From Odiellus spinosus (taxonomy: Eukaryota > Arthropoda > Arachnida > Opiliones > Phalangiidae), in NCBI GenBank assembly GCA_963920705.1, contig CAWUCO010000289.1, forward strand, positions 682,001 to 746,000: a DNA stretch of 64,000 nt, written 5' to 3'. Positions 36,563 to 49,199 of this stretch are shown here, in pieces. The translations under genes and the position numbers were made by a program. A model generated the notes under the pieces. The model did no database searches. It was not told the origin of the DNA and saw only the letters and a list, made by a program, of their open reading frames with translations. Each line of letters starts with the position of its first letter. Position 1 is the stretch's first letter.

Positions 36563-37767
36563 TGTGGGCGCTCGAGAAGACGATTCCGTGTCTTAATTCT
36601 TAAGTTGCATAACGAGCCATCGATTGAATAGTAGCAAATCTGCCTTTATACGCTTGTTGCCTTTAGTATGAAGGTGGTTTTACGGATGTTTCTCTAGCGC
36701 TCATGAAAATAAAGTTAAAACAGTAATAACAATAATCAACTTCCTCCAATATTCTTTTCGGTAGCAACAGATTGAAAATTAATGAATTGTAAGAGGTTTT
36801 AATCACAAAATTTCCGAAATATAATCTTTGGCCCGCGTTTTTCATTTTCATTCGGTTAATAATATTGTTTGAAATAATATAACCATTTAAATTCCGGTCG
36901 TCATCTAATATGGCGTATTTCGCAGTGCCGTTTGAGAAAGAGTCAAATAAATCGGAATTGAATTCTTCAAAGTAGAATGTTTCTTCGAATATTTGATCCA
37001 TTTTTGGAGATTTTTTTTTTAATCTTTCAACGTAGGTTTTTAACGCTGGTCTCATTCCGGGATATTTCTTGATATCTTCGAGGGTGTTTACTCTAACCGC
37101 GTTGGACACCATCATCTTGCTCTTTAAGTTACCCGTGTAGGCCGTCCCCAGTAACCAACCGCTCAACATCAATTTTGCCGAAAGTCGCCTTGGGAAAACA
37201 TCCGCGGCTAAGGGTTAAGAAGGAATGTCATTGGCTAAATTTATTTATATAGTTTTACTCGCAATGAAGTACTCAACGGTTATGAAGCAGATGAGAAAAG
37301 TAAAACCAAACGTATTCCAAAAAGGGGAAACGCTTTCCGATTGACGAACGAACGAATCTCATTTTGAAGAGCCCGCAGACGAGGGATAATTACAGCACAC
37401 TGACTGTTAAGGAAACCCAAATTGTGGACTCGATGCCCTCCAACGAAAGTTTCTTTCCCGCGTTAATTCCATCATTTACGACAGTTATCAATTTTACTAT
37501 TTTTGTGTCCGTCGGAGGGGAAACGTATAAAAATATGTTAGAACATTGATTTGCAACATTATGCACACACGAATCGCAGAACTGCAATGTACTAAAAATT
37601 AGCAACCCGAAAGATGAATGTGAATCTATAGCCAAAAACGTACTTTAGCCCTAACGCAATACATTGAATATAATATATTTACAGGGGCCTCCATATTGTT
37701 TGCCTTTAAAAAATCTTCCACCGCAACTTTGACATCGTCCCGTGGCACGATTGTGATATTAAAGTGA
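36563..37767 (-). pseudogene. Ionotropic receptor copy 2, decayed
   Basis: Three exons match IR copies 1 and 3: exon 1 at about 37767-37653, exon 2 at about 37590-37280 (M1) and exon 3 at about 37207-36735 (M3 and S2). Breaks seen are as follows. The exon 1 acceptor AG is AA. In M1 a TAA (about 37392-37394) stands where copy 3 has TTA for Leu. Fifteen bases are missing in M3, so GWLLGT runs straight into AYTGNLK. A further small in-frame loss follows PGMRPA. The exon 3 donor region is altered. The match ends inside intron 3 at 36563, so the exon with M4 is missing. It is not expected to give a working channel. Confidence 0.85.
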
Positions 37768-37904
37768 ACCACTCATTTAGTCGCGCGTTCTCGTAAAGAT
37801 TTAAAATTATTATATTATTAATATATTATTAAAGGCGATCAAAAGGTTTTCAAAAGTAATTGAAGAAAACGGGTAAGTTTAATTATGATAATCAAAGGGG
37901 GCTT

Positions 37905-38065
37905 TCAGGGTCACAGGCCAGCCCGTCCCTTCCTAGCAATGGCAAGCCTAAATTTGATTAGTAAGAACTGTTAGGGCTCGGAATCCGTATAAGTTTGGTT
38001 AACTGAATAAGACAATCGTGAATGGCAATCAGATATAATCCGTTCTCGAAAAAAATATCCATTTC
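37905..38065 (-). repeat. Inverted copy of 6620-6850
   Basis: Shared words include AGCAATGGCAAGCCTAAATT (its complement lies near 6800) and the AATAAGACAATCGTGAATGG region. It is part of the repeat that also flanks IR genes. Confidence 0.75.
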
Positions 38066-38079
38066 TTATAACGTATAAA

Positions 38080-38579
38080 TACAAAAAAGAGGTTGTTTCG
38101 CACCCTTAAAAAACTCTTTATCTAACTCGAATCAATCCCGTGAAGGGAAACAAATTATTTGTTAGAGAAAGAGCAATTTCATATCTTTAAAATTATAGTT
38201 AGTAGATTTGGTCTACTACTTCAAAGATTTTATTATTATTATATATTTTCCAAAAAACGGATAAAGACGACCTAGGACTAATGATAAATATATATTCATT
38301 AAAGGAACTCCATCTTTTGCTAATTTTATTAGTGATACTGATAGAATTTAAAATTAACATCAATGAGAGAGGAAGGTTAACTAGGTCGTCTTTATCCATT
38401 TTTTTGGAAAATATATAATAATAATAAAATCTTTGAAGTAGTAGACTAAATCTACTAACTATAATTTTAAAGATATGAAATTGCTCTTTCTCTAACAAAT
38501 AATTTGTGTCCCTTCAAGGGTTTGATTCGAGTTAGATAAAGAGTTTTTTTAAGGGTGCGAAGCAACCTCTTTTTTGTAT
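38080..38579. mobile_element. Foldback MITE, family A, 500 bp
   Basis: Arms of about 195 bp (38080-38275 and 38382-38579) are inverted copies with few differences. Tips TACAAAAAAGAGGTTGTTTC and complement are followed by TCGCACCCTTAAAAAACTC. The centre is about 107 bp. The 99-codon frame across it is an artefact. It belongs with 55083-55898 by tip sequence. Confidence 0.9.
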
Positions 38580-38754
38580 AATTTCTGTCCCTTTTTTCAC
38601 CAGAAATATACACCTTTTCCTCATTTCACTATTTTGCTTTATAGGTATATATTGAACCTTAATTCTTACTAATGATGAATAAATATTATAGCGTTTATTT
38701 GAGGCTTCAATCTATTCGTAATTGAGACCCTAGAACAAATCTTGAAAGATAGAG

Positions 38755-39245
38755 ATTAACTAACCTAACCTTACCTAAAATAGTAAAAGAGGGATGGGCT
38801 AATTCAAGGGATTAACTAACCTAACCAAATATTACCCAAAATATTACAAGTGGAACTTGTTAGCCTGAGCTAGGGATTACCTAGTTGGAGGGATGGGCAA
38901 TTTCCAGAAATTAATTAACATAATTTAACCTTATCATAAAGATTACATGATGGAATGGGTAGCCCGAGGGATTAACTAGTTGGAAGGATGGGCTAATTCG
39001 AGGAATTAACTAACCTAACCTAGCCTTACCTAAAATATTAAAAATAGCCTGAGCTATAAGGATAAACTAGTTGGAGGGATTGGCTAATTAGAGCGATTAT
39101 CTAGCCAAAACATTCCTTAAAGATTACCAGATGGACGGGGTAGCTCGAGGATTTAACCAGTTTGAGGTATAGGCGAGGGATTAACAAACCTAGCCTTTCC
39201 TAAAATATTACAAGAGGGACGGGTTAGACCGAGCTAGGGATTAAA
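38755..39245. repeat. Degenerate minisatellite with AACCTAACC and AGTTGGAGGGATGGG
   Basis: Units of variable length combine GGGATTAACTAACCTAACC, CTTACCTAAAATATTA and TAGTTGGAGGGATGGGCTAA. A short inverted fragment lies at 10265-10390. The AACCTAACC words resemble the TTAGG telomere unit, but the array is not telomeric. Confidence 0.82.
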
Positions 39246-39870
39246 TTTATAATATGGAATCGCATCCACAAAAAATGGGCATGGAAGGCGAAACAATTCA
39301 AGAGAACATAATTGAGAAGACCAGAATTATGTGGCCGTATATTTAACTCGCCGACATCAATTTCCGTTTCGCCTATCATATTTAACATTCTAAATCTTCA
39401 TTTTTTAATATACTAAAGTTAGATTTGCTTTAGATCCAGACTTTAATAATTGGCCAACTACTTAAAAGCAATGTCATTACGTAGTAGTAATGACGGTGCT
39501 TTTGGATCTAAAGCACATCCTTGTCGCAAAACTCAAGTATTTAAAAAAAAATAAAGTAGAGATTGAGAACGTTAAAATTTAAATTTCGTGTGTAATTGAG
39601 CATTTCGCAGGATATGTAGTCCAACTCAAGTGATATTTAATCCTTAGAACTTTCATTGTGAAATGTTCTTACAGATTTAAATTCAATCGCTCGGTTTATT
39701 CGAGTATTCTACCCAAAAGATCTGGAGAAAGAGGTCTCTTATCACCTAAATATAGGTGAGAAACGATTGCCGAAACAATCGAAGACGACACCATCGCGCA
39801 AGCGAGAGGATTCGTAACAGTTCTAAACGCTAACGTAAACCACCCATTGGTGCGGTGCATCTATGAGTAC
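39246..39870. other. No recognisable gene
   Basis: No coding signal was found. N-terminal exons of IR copy 3 would be expected here or further left, but I could not identify any. Confidence 0.4.
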
Positions 39871-39873
39871 CGA

Positions 39874-40212
39874 ATCTGAAGCCGATGAACCCTCCTTTGA
39901 AGTCTACTACTCTAATGTTCCATATAGCGCTCCTCTCTGCATGGGTAAAATTCACAATTTTACGAGATCGGAGGGGTCCTACTTCATACCCCCCTGTCTA
40001 CGGAACATAGGAAATTCTCTCTCTCTCCACATACGACGACGTTTGGTTGACGAACTTCAAGGTTGCTAGAGATATTCACTGGACCAACTTCCGCTCCGAA
40101 AATATCTACCGATAGGAGGCGTACGAATCGCGATTTTTGAGACTAACCCATACAGAGAGGGGTAGACAGACCCGGGAGTAATAGACTTCAAAGGGTTTCA
40201 TCGGCTTCTGAT
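39874..40212. mobile_element. Family D MITE, copy 1
   Basis: Inverted ends carry GAAGCCGATGAAACCCTCC and TTTGAAGTCTACTACTC (left) and their complements (right, ending CATCGGCTTCTGATA). The inner part matches the copy at 45943-46219 (TATAGCGCTCCTCTCTG; AAAATATCTACCG). It sits about 60 bp upstream of IR copy 3 exon 1, close to where copy 1 carries a TTAA MITE. Confidence 0.85.
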
Positions 40213-40271
40213 AATAATAATAATTGTAAATCTTTACGAGACCGCGCGACTAAATGAGTGGTTCACTTTAG

Positions 40272-42017
40272 TATCACAATCGTGCCATTGGACGATGTCA
40301 AGGTCGCAGTGGATGCTTTTTTAAAGGCAAACAATATGGAGGCCCCTGTAGATATATTATATTCAATGTATTGCGTTGCGGCTAAAGTACGTTTTCGGCT
40401 ATAGATTCACATTCATCTTTCGCGTTGCTAATTTTTAGTCCATTGCAGTTCTGCGATTCGTGTGTGCATAATGTTGCAAATCAATGCTCTAACATATTTT
40501 TATACGTTTCCCCTCCGACGAACACAAAATCAGTAAAATTGATAACTGTCGTAAATGATGGAATTAACGCGGGAAAGAAATTTTCGTTGGAGGGCATCGA
40601 GTCCACAATTTGGGTCTCGCTAACAATTAGTCTGCTGTTATTATCCCTCGTCTGCGGGCTTTTCAAAATGAGATTCGTTCGTTCGTCAATCGGAAAGCGT
40701 TTCCCCTTTTTCGAATACGTTTGGTTTTTCATTTCTCATCTGCTTCATAACCGTTGAGTACTTCATTGCGAGTAAAACAATATAAATAAATTTAACCAAT
40801 GACATTCTTTCTTAACCCTTAGCCGCGGATGTTTTCCCGAGGCGACTTTCGGCAAAATTGATGTTGAGTGGTTGGTTACTGGGGACGTCAGTCTTGATCA
40901 AGGCCTACACGGGCAACTTAAAGAGCGAGATGATGGTGTCCAACGCGGTTCGAGTAAATACCCTCGAAGATATCAAGAAATATCCCGGAATGAGACCAGC
41001 AATTTATAAACATAATTACGCGTTAGAAACCTACGTTAAACGCTTAAGAAAAAATTCTCCAATAATGGATCAACTATTCAAAGAAATATTCTACATTGAA
41101 GAATACAATTCCGATTTATTTGACTCTTTCCCAAACGGCACTGCGAAATACGCCATATTAGATGACGAAGGGCATTTAAATGGTTATATTATTTCAAACA
41201 ATATTATTAACCAAATGAAAAAGAAAAACGCGGGCCAAAGATTATATTTCGGAAATTTTGTGATTAAAACCTCTTACAATTCATTAATTTTCAATCCGTT
41301 GCTACCGAAAAGAATGTTGCAGGAAGTTGATTATTTGTAATTAATGTTTTAATTTTATTTTCATGCGCGCTAGAGAGACCTCCGTAAAACCACCTTGATA
41401 CTAAAGCCAATAAGAGTATAAAGGGAAATTGCCTACTTTTCAATCGATGGCTCGTTATGTAACTTAAGAATTAAGACACGGAACCGTCTTCTCGAGCGCC
41501 CATTGGCTACTTTGCCTTTTCAAACTCTTTACGAGTGAGGCGGAAGCTACGTCACATTCCGATTTCTCGTGAGTGAAACTAGATGGCTCCCTTAAAATTT
41601 ACAAAGCGAGATAATTAGTGGCAGACGAGTACCCTACTCCCAATTGATTGGTCCTTTTTGAGAATTTCGCTTCCTCCACTGAAGAGTTTGCAAAAAAAAT
41701 GAATTAAAAAAATATTATTGCCTTAATATCTTTGAAAATCCCTTTTTAGGGCTCTTAGATTCGTGGAAACTGTTCAATTAGGCCCGAGAAACATACGTCA
41801 GTTTCTAAAAATTAGATCAATATTGGCGAGTGACGCCGGCACTGAGATGAACGCGGTCACTGTCAAGACCATCGACGAACTGTCCATCATGTTCCATATT
41901 TGGTTGTCCGGAATCACCGTCGCTTGTCTAACCCTCTTCTCCGAGATTATCGCGAATCAATTGGGAGTTCATCTCTCGAAGGAATCGCCAACACGTGACA
42001 TTGGATTTCAAGACTGA
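40272..42017 (+). CDS. Divergent ionotropic receptor (IR), copy 3, four C-terminal exons
   Basis: Paralogue of the gene at 5325-3246, in opposite orientation. Exons 40272-40386, 40449-40752, 40823-41336 and 41750-42017 are open and keep phases. Exon 1 gives the end of the first ligand-binding half (ITIVPLDDVKVAVDAFL). Exon 2 gives M1 (IWVSLTISLLLLSLVCGLF). Joining exons 2 and 3 creates a proline codon across the splice. Exon 3 gives the channel/M3 region (SGWLLGTSVLIKAYTGNLKS) and S2. Exon 4 gives M4 (IMFHIWLSGITVACLTLF) and the stop. Introns are conserved with copy 1. No stop or frameshift was seen. N-terminal exons were not found, so it may be a full gene with unseen exons or a 5'-truncated copy. 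Confidence 0.85.
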
Positions 42018-43050
42018 TTATACAATATTTCAACATCTCCAAGCAACATTTCCTTCGTACAAACTTGACCCTCAAACAGATAAAATGGACTTAAAAGGAA
42101 ATTATGTGCAGAGCTCGGAATTCGTAGAACTTTTGTTAATTGAATGTCAATCAGATATTATCCGTTCGCGAAAACATTATCCATTTCTTATTCATGTTAT
42201 TCATTCGCCGATAAGAAACATTTGAAACTCGAGTTTCTACGCGTATTTTAACCCTAATTGAGATCTCGAAACTAGAATGTAGGAATTTAGTCGCTATTCC
42301 TTTCGATTTAGATTAAAAAATCGAATTATTATATTTCATTCTACACGGATTTCGAGAAACGTCGTATTTTTATCTTCACATTATCCGTTTGAATAAACGC
42401 GATTTGTTTATTAATCGAGCTTCAAATTTTATCTCCGGGTCTAATTCGTATCCAGCATTCAATACGTGTCTATTTATGTAATTTCTGATGTTTATATTAA
42501 CAATTCATCCGAGATTAAAATATCTGAAAAAAGCCTAATTATGAATGGATATCCGAAGTTATCCATTATCCGAGCTCTTGGATCAAGAACCGTTTTATTT
42601 TCAATAACATTAGAAATAACGAAATTTTTTCAAAATTAATTAACGTAATCCGGGCTCTTATTAGCTTGGTTCTGAACACTACACTGTGGAGCTTATTAAA
42701 TATCTTTACAGCCTATTATTATATCCAAGCTGATGGCTTATATCATTAATAACAAGAACTTCGAAGAAACATTTCAACAGCAATATTCGAATGATCATAA
42801 ACTGCGTTTAAAATTTAAAAAAATATTCAAGCAATATTTTTTATCAAATAATATGAAAGGGTGTCACTTTGTCAGATTATCCCCGAATACCAATTGAAAA
42901 TGATATATTAATGCATTATATAACTTAAATTTAAATGTATTCTTAATGAAATGTATTTATGTATAACTAATCGAATAATTAATCACTCTTATACAAAATT
43001 ATCTACCCGTGTCACTGCTTCGAGTGAAAATATAGAAAATTGTATGAAAT
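42018..43050. repeat. 3' flank of IR copy 3, mirror of the IR copy 1 flank
   Basis: Reverse complement of about 2376-3240 and 840-1012. The frame at 41995-42225 is only a run-on past the IR stop. The 1.35-kb insertion of copy 1 is missing here, which dates that insertion after the duplication or marks a loss here. Confidence 0.82.
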
Positions 43051-43530
43051 CCAAACTCAAGGCGCTTAAATTAACCTCTAGAGGTCAACCAAATAGTTAT
43101 AACCAAAAGTAAACAAGACATTACGCTTAACACCATCACCAAAGGTCGGGGAAAATGTACCGGCAGGTTCTGATTCGATACACTCTAGCGGCCGCAAATG
43201 CTTTGGAGAAATTCCGAAGTTTGGAGGGAAGACGATATATCGAAGCGCGGTCCGTCTAACGTCCCTCTCTCCCGACTCAATATATCGAGGAAAAGTCTAA
43301 ATTACTCGAGCCAGACATGGGTGATGACTTTTTTTTCTATTTTTAAGCGATGGCCTATGACGTAAAACTGGACCTTTGCTGATAGTATTAAGCTACCGGT
43401 CGTTGTTTAAGAGGTCTTCATCAAATATGGGACATAATAAGCACCTTAACCAATTTCTTAAAGCAAATTTGTTAATCTTAATAAATAAATATAAATTCAA
43501 TGAATAAATATAAACATAAATTAAATTATG
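43051..43530. other. No recognisable gene
   Basis: Nothing supported. Confidence 0.5.
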
Positions 43531-43534
43531 GCTA

Positions 43535-43935
43535 ATTGCACTGTCCGGTTGTTACGGACAACGCCATCCAGATATTCATTGGAGGTGGTTTAAAGCAATT
43601 GTTTGTCTCTTTAATAAAATCACGTTTCAATATTAAGAATCTAAGTATTAAACTCTTAAAAACACATATGTAACTAAGCTTGTTGTATTGTTCAATAAAC
43701 ATAGAAAACGTCATAGCCATATTTGCTATATCTTACAAAAATAATTAATTTCGGCGGTAGTCAATGGAGAACTCACCAAAAACGATCATTTGCCGTACCT
43801 TTTATCAAATAACGTACCAGTTCGCGGTTTTCACTTAAATTTGAATTTAAATCTTCTTTAGTTAATGATGTAATTTTGATAATTATAACGCGAGAGATTC
43901 GCTAATCGCGTTTAAAAAAAACTTAATCGAAACAA
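43535..43935. repeat. Copy of repeat family E and neighbour
   Basis: 43545-43690 is the reverse complement of about 8885-9075. 43765-43935 matches 7110-7325 (ATGTAATTTTGATAATTATA). It joins parts that are 1.8 kb apart in the first locus. Confidence 0.65.
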
Positions 43936-44099
43936 ATAAATCAAACAATCCTTATCCCCAGACTAGACCCCTATTATTAAGCGGAACCAGCGGCAATCTC
44001 CAGCAAATTGTGAGGTGTGAAATGTTGGAAATGGGAGACTGGCCTTACACGCATGCGCGTATAGATGAAACACAAGTAATCTACGATTACCTCTAAAGC

Positions 44100-45865
44100 C
44101 GCGTTCATATAGGTCTGTAATCGATTTAAACCGTTTTAAAACGTTTCACTGGAGTCGTGTGAACGGGAAAACGATTTGATTCGATTTCTCGAAACTGCTC
44201 CGGGAGGGATATTACCAATAGATAGAAATTCATTCGATCGACAAAGGGTCCATTGGATCGAAATTTATCTGATCGACAGAGTGTCTCGTTTGATCGACGG
44301 AATAGCCCCATTTGATCGAAATTTATTTGATCGACAGTCTCTCTCGTTTTAATTGAGATGCCTTGACCCGTTGCCCGAAAGGGTAGCCCGCGTGGATTGT
44401 AAAAGGATACTGAGTTTGAATCCGCATCGTGAAAATGGTGTGTTAAATAATCGAAATTATTTGGTTAATAAATAAAATGATTGGGTTTGGTAAGGTTAGG
44501 TCATATATAATGTTGGACAAGGGTAGATGAAACCCGCCTTTGAAGTCTGATCCTTTGAAGTCGTTACTCTATACAAACATTACGTACCTGTCAAAACCCT
44601 ACACATTTAGTGTTAAAATAATCAGAAAAATATCGTTTAAAATAATAAATTACCAGCTAAAACTTAAATACAAGTAACCTTTAAAACTAATATAACTAAA
44701 TAATTTTCCGTTCAACAAAACAAATGTAACCTAAAAATAAGTATAAAAGAGCCTATATAATAAGAAAAGGCGGGAAATGAGTTGGGGCTGGGAGGTCTTG
44801 CACCGCAGATAGAAAGATTGCACCTTTGTAAAAGAAAAAGCGAAGGGACATTTAGGCGCCTTTGCCCAGCTCCGGTGCATCTCTGTGATTGGTTTAAAAT
44901 CACGTCATCGACTCTTCCTAGCGCCAAGCTATATAGATATTTTAAGAAAAGAAAAAATAGAACTCCTCAGAACAAACATATTCTCACACGTGAAAGGACT
45001 CGGCCTCCAAAGTGAGGAACCCTTTTACCAAATAAATAAAATAAATAATATCGGAATCAAAACTTGTCTTTCATTTCGACCACTATATAAATAAATAGAT
45101 AGAAGAATATCACCCAAGATATATTTTTCAGTCGGTATATTTTAGGGAAAAATAAAATAAAGTCCAAGTCTCTCCCAGAGCAAAATTAAAAATAAATAAA
45201 AGTAAAACAAAAAGAACCTAAGACCGGAGGTTTCTACAGTACCCAACCGCCTCAATTTTTAGCCACACCAACCCAGAGATGAATATAATAATTAAATAAT
45301 CCATGGTCATTATAAAATAATGACAGCCTCACTCTAATTTTTTTGTATATATATGCGTTTTTTAACTTCCCATAAGATCAAACTTCAAGAGTTTTTGGCT
45401 TTTTTTAAACTGAACCTATGGTTTATTTTATACTGCGCAGAATCTTTAGATATTTATAAGGTATAAATGTGGAGTTTTCAAATTGAAAATTTATTATTTG
45501 AAAATGTCTCTTCAATATCGGTTGTAATTTTTATTTTAACTATTAAATTAATTTTAATAATACTTAATATTGCATGCATTTAAAAATCGATAGGTTTTAA
45601 ATAAACTAATCGATTTTTAAATCTATGCAGTATCAAGTCTTTTTGAATTTTGATTAACTACATGTCAAATATTTTAGTCTTATTTGATATTTACGATCAT
45701 TTGGTTCTGCATGTCGATCCAATGGTACTTCATATCTATTCCACTCAATCTTTTTTAACTGTCGATCATTTGAGTCTTCTTTTTTTAAGTGTCGATCATT
45801 TGGTTCTGCATGTCGATCCATTGAATTTCGATCTAATGGACCCTGTGTCGATCAAATGAATTACT
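44100..45865. mobile_element. Element F with GATCGA-rich inverted ends
   Basis: About 130 bp at 44220-44350, with repeated TTGATCGACA and GGATCGAAATTTAT words, face an inverted set at 45690-45860. The 1.3 kb between them holds no recognisable gene. The frames at 44782-45094 are unrecognised. Related words fill 47670-48210. Confidence 0.5.
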
Positions 45866-45942
45866 AAGCCGCTTCGGGAACCAGTTTCATACCAATTCGG
45901 TTTCAACAACCGATAGATGAAGCTTCGATAAATATTGATAAA

Positions 45943-46219
45943 GACAGAAGCCGATGAAAGCCTCCTTTGAAGTCTACTACTCTAATGTTCGATATAGCGC
46001 TCCTCTCTGTATGGGTAAAATTCCCAGTTTTACGAGATCGGAGGAAATTCTCTCTCTCTCCAAGGCTGCTAGAGATATTCGCTGGACGAACTCCCGTTCC
46101 GAAAATATCTACCGTTAGGAGGCGTACTAATCGCGATTTTTGAGACTAACCCATACAGAGAGGGGTAGACAAGACTCTGGAGTAATAGACTTCAAAGGAG
46201 GGTTTCATCGGCTTCTGAT
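45943..46219. mobile_element. Family D MITE, copy 2
   Basis: Same ends and core as 39874-40212, but about 60 bp shorter in the middle. TGATAAAG lies at both outer ends. No coding capacity. Confidence 0.85.
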
Positions 46220-46734
46220 AAAGATAATGTAAATGAACGCATGAAGCTTAAAACGATTCAAATCGATTAAATGCTAGTGTGACTGCATCTTATATTTCCT
46301 CCAAGGCAAAACCCAACCACGTAGCAAGAATTATACAAGTGTGTTATGTTTTTGCAGTCAAGGAGATCAATACTACTTGTTTTCACTCTAAAAAGTGACT
46401 TTTCGAAACTTCCTATCTTTTCTTTTATTCGAGAGTATTATAAAATGTCGAGAAACAAATAATTTGAAGCCATGGCAACGACAAAAGTAGAAAGTGGAGG
46501 CAATCTAAAGTATAACATAAGTGTATTTTAAAGGGAAACTTACGAAATGAAAATGAAACAGCTTTTGATTTATGTTTACAATCTTCGCTTCCAAATTAGC
46601 AATATAATAATTTTCCCGCCAATTTTAGACCTCATACAGTAATTAATTCAAGATTCGAATCTCAGAGAAGAAGAAAATTGAACCGATCTTAGAAAATTCT
46701 TCGAAAATGATGTGAAATATTTAGGCACCAAATT

Positions 46735-46960
46735 ACAAACAAATATTAAACTAGAAATAAATTTAAAACTTACCCAGAAAAATAGACTTAGCTGGATACA
46801 TGGAGATCCTGAATTTCTTCGCATTCAAGGGTCAGCGACCAATCAGCAAAGGCCCTAGTTAAGGCGAGATCTCCGTGAGTCTTCCAATAACATTCGATAG
46901 GTCGTTGATCCATCAATGCGAAGAAATTCATGATCAAAACGTTGAATTTAAAAAGAACTT
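46735..46960. mobile_element. Family C palindrome, partial
   Basis: TTAAACTAGAAATAAATTTA and the core GGAGATCCTGAATTT with its inverted half match 33447-33874. The right arm is diverged, and a TTAA end was not placed. Confidence 0.7.
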
Positions 46961-47665
46961 AAATAAACTGAACTGAAATTGATAGAAAATGATTTGAAAT
47001 CTGTAAATCTTTGGCTTAATCGCTTTTCCACTTGAAACTTTTATTAATATTTAAGATCCAAGTTTGTTTTGACGAAAAAACTCTACAATTCAACAAACTA
47101 CGCCATTATTAAGCCCCGTTTCACTGAAATTTCAAATATCTCTCGTATAAAACAGATTAGACGCGAGCTTCCAATCCTCTTTACGAGAAAACGGTTGAAT
47201 AATTTTTATATCGTTTATTTTCCCTTTAAAACGAGTAGAAGAAGAACGTCAATAAAAAGAAAAAGTTACAAAACTATCTTAAGTAGAAACATGAAATCTG
47301 GTTTAATGACGTAGAACCAAAAAAATAATGGTGTTTACATAGATGTACGTTGCAATTAAACACGCAAGATATTTAGACGCCAGTCGATCGCGAAAAGAGT
47401 CTTGGTAACGTTTTATACAGATTTAATGCGTATTTTTAGTAAGATATATCGGAATGAGAGAAGGTCGAATTAAACAACAGGCCCAATCGAAATTGGCGAT
47501 TTATTGACCCAACGACTTGGAACATCGCTACGAAACCCAGATGCGAAATAAGTACTTTTCAAATATTCTATCTTGATTTTAAATGGGTTCTTCATTTTCT
47601 TAAAAAGGACAAAGTTTCGCTAAAATTTATAAGATTCCAATCTCAAATCGGGTGATGATACCAAG
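46961..47665. other. No recognisable gene
   Basis: An 81-codon lysine/arginine-rich plus frame (47069-47314) has no family feature. Nothing else is seen. Confidence 0.45.
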
Positions 47666-47669
47666 GATT

Positions 47670-48215
47670 GGGGTCGATTTGATCGAATCCCAAATGATCG
47701 AACGCTGTCTCAAATGATCGAAGGTCATATGATCGAAATTATTTGGTTTTAAAGGTAGTCTCAATTGATCGAATATCATTTGATCGAAGTGTCATTTGTA
47801 CGAATGCTTCCTGATCGAAATCAATTTTAGGAGGAAACTTCTAAGACTTGAAGCCCTGCCCGTTTACGCTTCCCTTCCATTGGACCTAACCTAACCTAAC
47901 CTAACCTAACCCAACGTAACCCAACCAAACATAGCCAAGCTTAGGCTTAAGTATTTTTTTGTACAAAAAAACCTACTTAATTAGTTCGATCATTTTAGGT
48001 TCGATCTAATGAGAATAATCCCTAAAGGATTTAGTTCTACTACAATAGTATTTTAAATACTACTACTTCGATCAATTGTAATTCGATCCAATGGACATCG
48101 ATCAAATGCCACAAAAGTTAAAACGAGAATAAAATAAATTTGATCGAATTCGATTCGATCATTTGAAACAAAATTTGATCGAATTCGATCAGACATTTTT
48201 CGATCTAATGGAAAT
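47670..48215. repeat. GATCGAA-rich repeat with inverted halves
   Basis: AAATGATCGAA words on the left (47680-47820) face TTCGATCATTT words on the right (48060-48205). In between lie about five units of the telomere-type repeat CCTAA (47885-47910). The same words occur at the ends of element F. Confidence 0.65.
47885..47910. repeat. Interstitial (CCTAA)5, telomere-type unit
   Basis: CCTAACCTAACCTAACCTAA is the complement of TTAGG, the usual arthropod telomere unit. The run is too short to be a chromosome end and lies between GATCGAA-rich halves. Confidence 0.8.
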
Positions 48216-48737
48216 AAACCGATACGAAGATCATACAAGTGGGTAATTAGTACAGGAATAATTAATATAATACTTCAGTTTGTTAGCTCTGTTAATGGGG
48301 AACTGACAATTGTGAGCGCGCTTAATAAATGAAAAAAAAAATGTGTACTAAATCTCCCCACAAATAAACAGTTTTCAATGTTTAAAATTAGAATAATTGA
48401 AGTATTTAATGACTTATTCGGCTAACCATAGCCGCCTAAATTATCAAAGCCCGTGCTTGGTACCCAGAGAGGGGGAGATAGTTTACATACTCCTAGCCGA
48501 ACTTTAGTTCTTTCGTACGCCGTTCGAGGGCGTTTTTTGGACTATAACTCGAGGGGGTGCTTAATAAAGGTTCAAATAAATTGTATAAGGGAGGTCTCTA
48601 TAAAGTTCGAAATGTAAGTTTTCCAAGTATCTAAACAAAATACATATTATTAACTAATACGTCATAATATTTTATTTAAATTAAAATAAGATTAGAAGCA
48701 GGAAAGAAAGTCTTTAAATCAATGCTTTATTAAAAAA

Positions 48738-49199
48738 CTAAACCTTTAAAGGTTTTCTTGACAACGGCTTGGCTTTATATTTCCTAATTTTCTCCTTTCG
48801 ATCTGAAACATCTTTAGCGTAATTATTGAGCAATGGTCTTAAATATTTCTCTAGAAGTAAATTAGGAAGATCTAAATTCCCACAGCCTGTATCACATTTT
48901 AAAGGCTTTTGGAAATGGGGCAATATTGTTTCAACATATTTAGCTAAAACATTTTGTCGATGGAAAAGTGTGATTGAAGATTGAACGAAATCTAACACGA
49001 TTACAAGTAAACGTATTAATAGTCGACTCGGATATTTAAGACCGCCATTATCATTTGCTTTAATTAAATAAAGTAGTGGAGTTCCGGACTCTGGCTGGAT
49101 CAGTTTTTCAAAGCATCCAGGGCAATTTGTATTTTCTTCCGCCACACGTACTATATAACCACCTATTAAAGCAACCGAACAACTTCTTATAGAAATCAT
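48738..49199 (-). pseudogene. P-element/THAP9-type transposase, C-terminal remnant
   Basis: 153 codons with CPGC, then a GGLKYPSRLLIRLL motif. This matches the conserved GGL-x-PS block near the C-terminus of P-element-type transposases. It ends in a basic tail (KEKIRKYKAK). Upstream, 49300-49560 contains more transposase-like peptide (GHSNVGPNKCLRETL) in another frame with stops. No complete catalytic domain can be built. Confidence 0.7.

Noticed and set aside
38199-38498. 99-codon minus frame
   Set aside because: It runs through both arms and the loop of a foldback MITE, so its two halves are complements of each other.
44345-44450. tRNA-like A and B boxes (TAGCCCGCGTGG, TTTGAATCC)
   Set aside because: Spacing is right, but no acceptor, anticodon or T stem can be paired.
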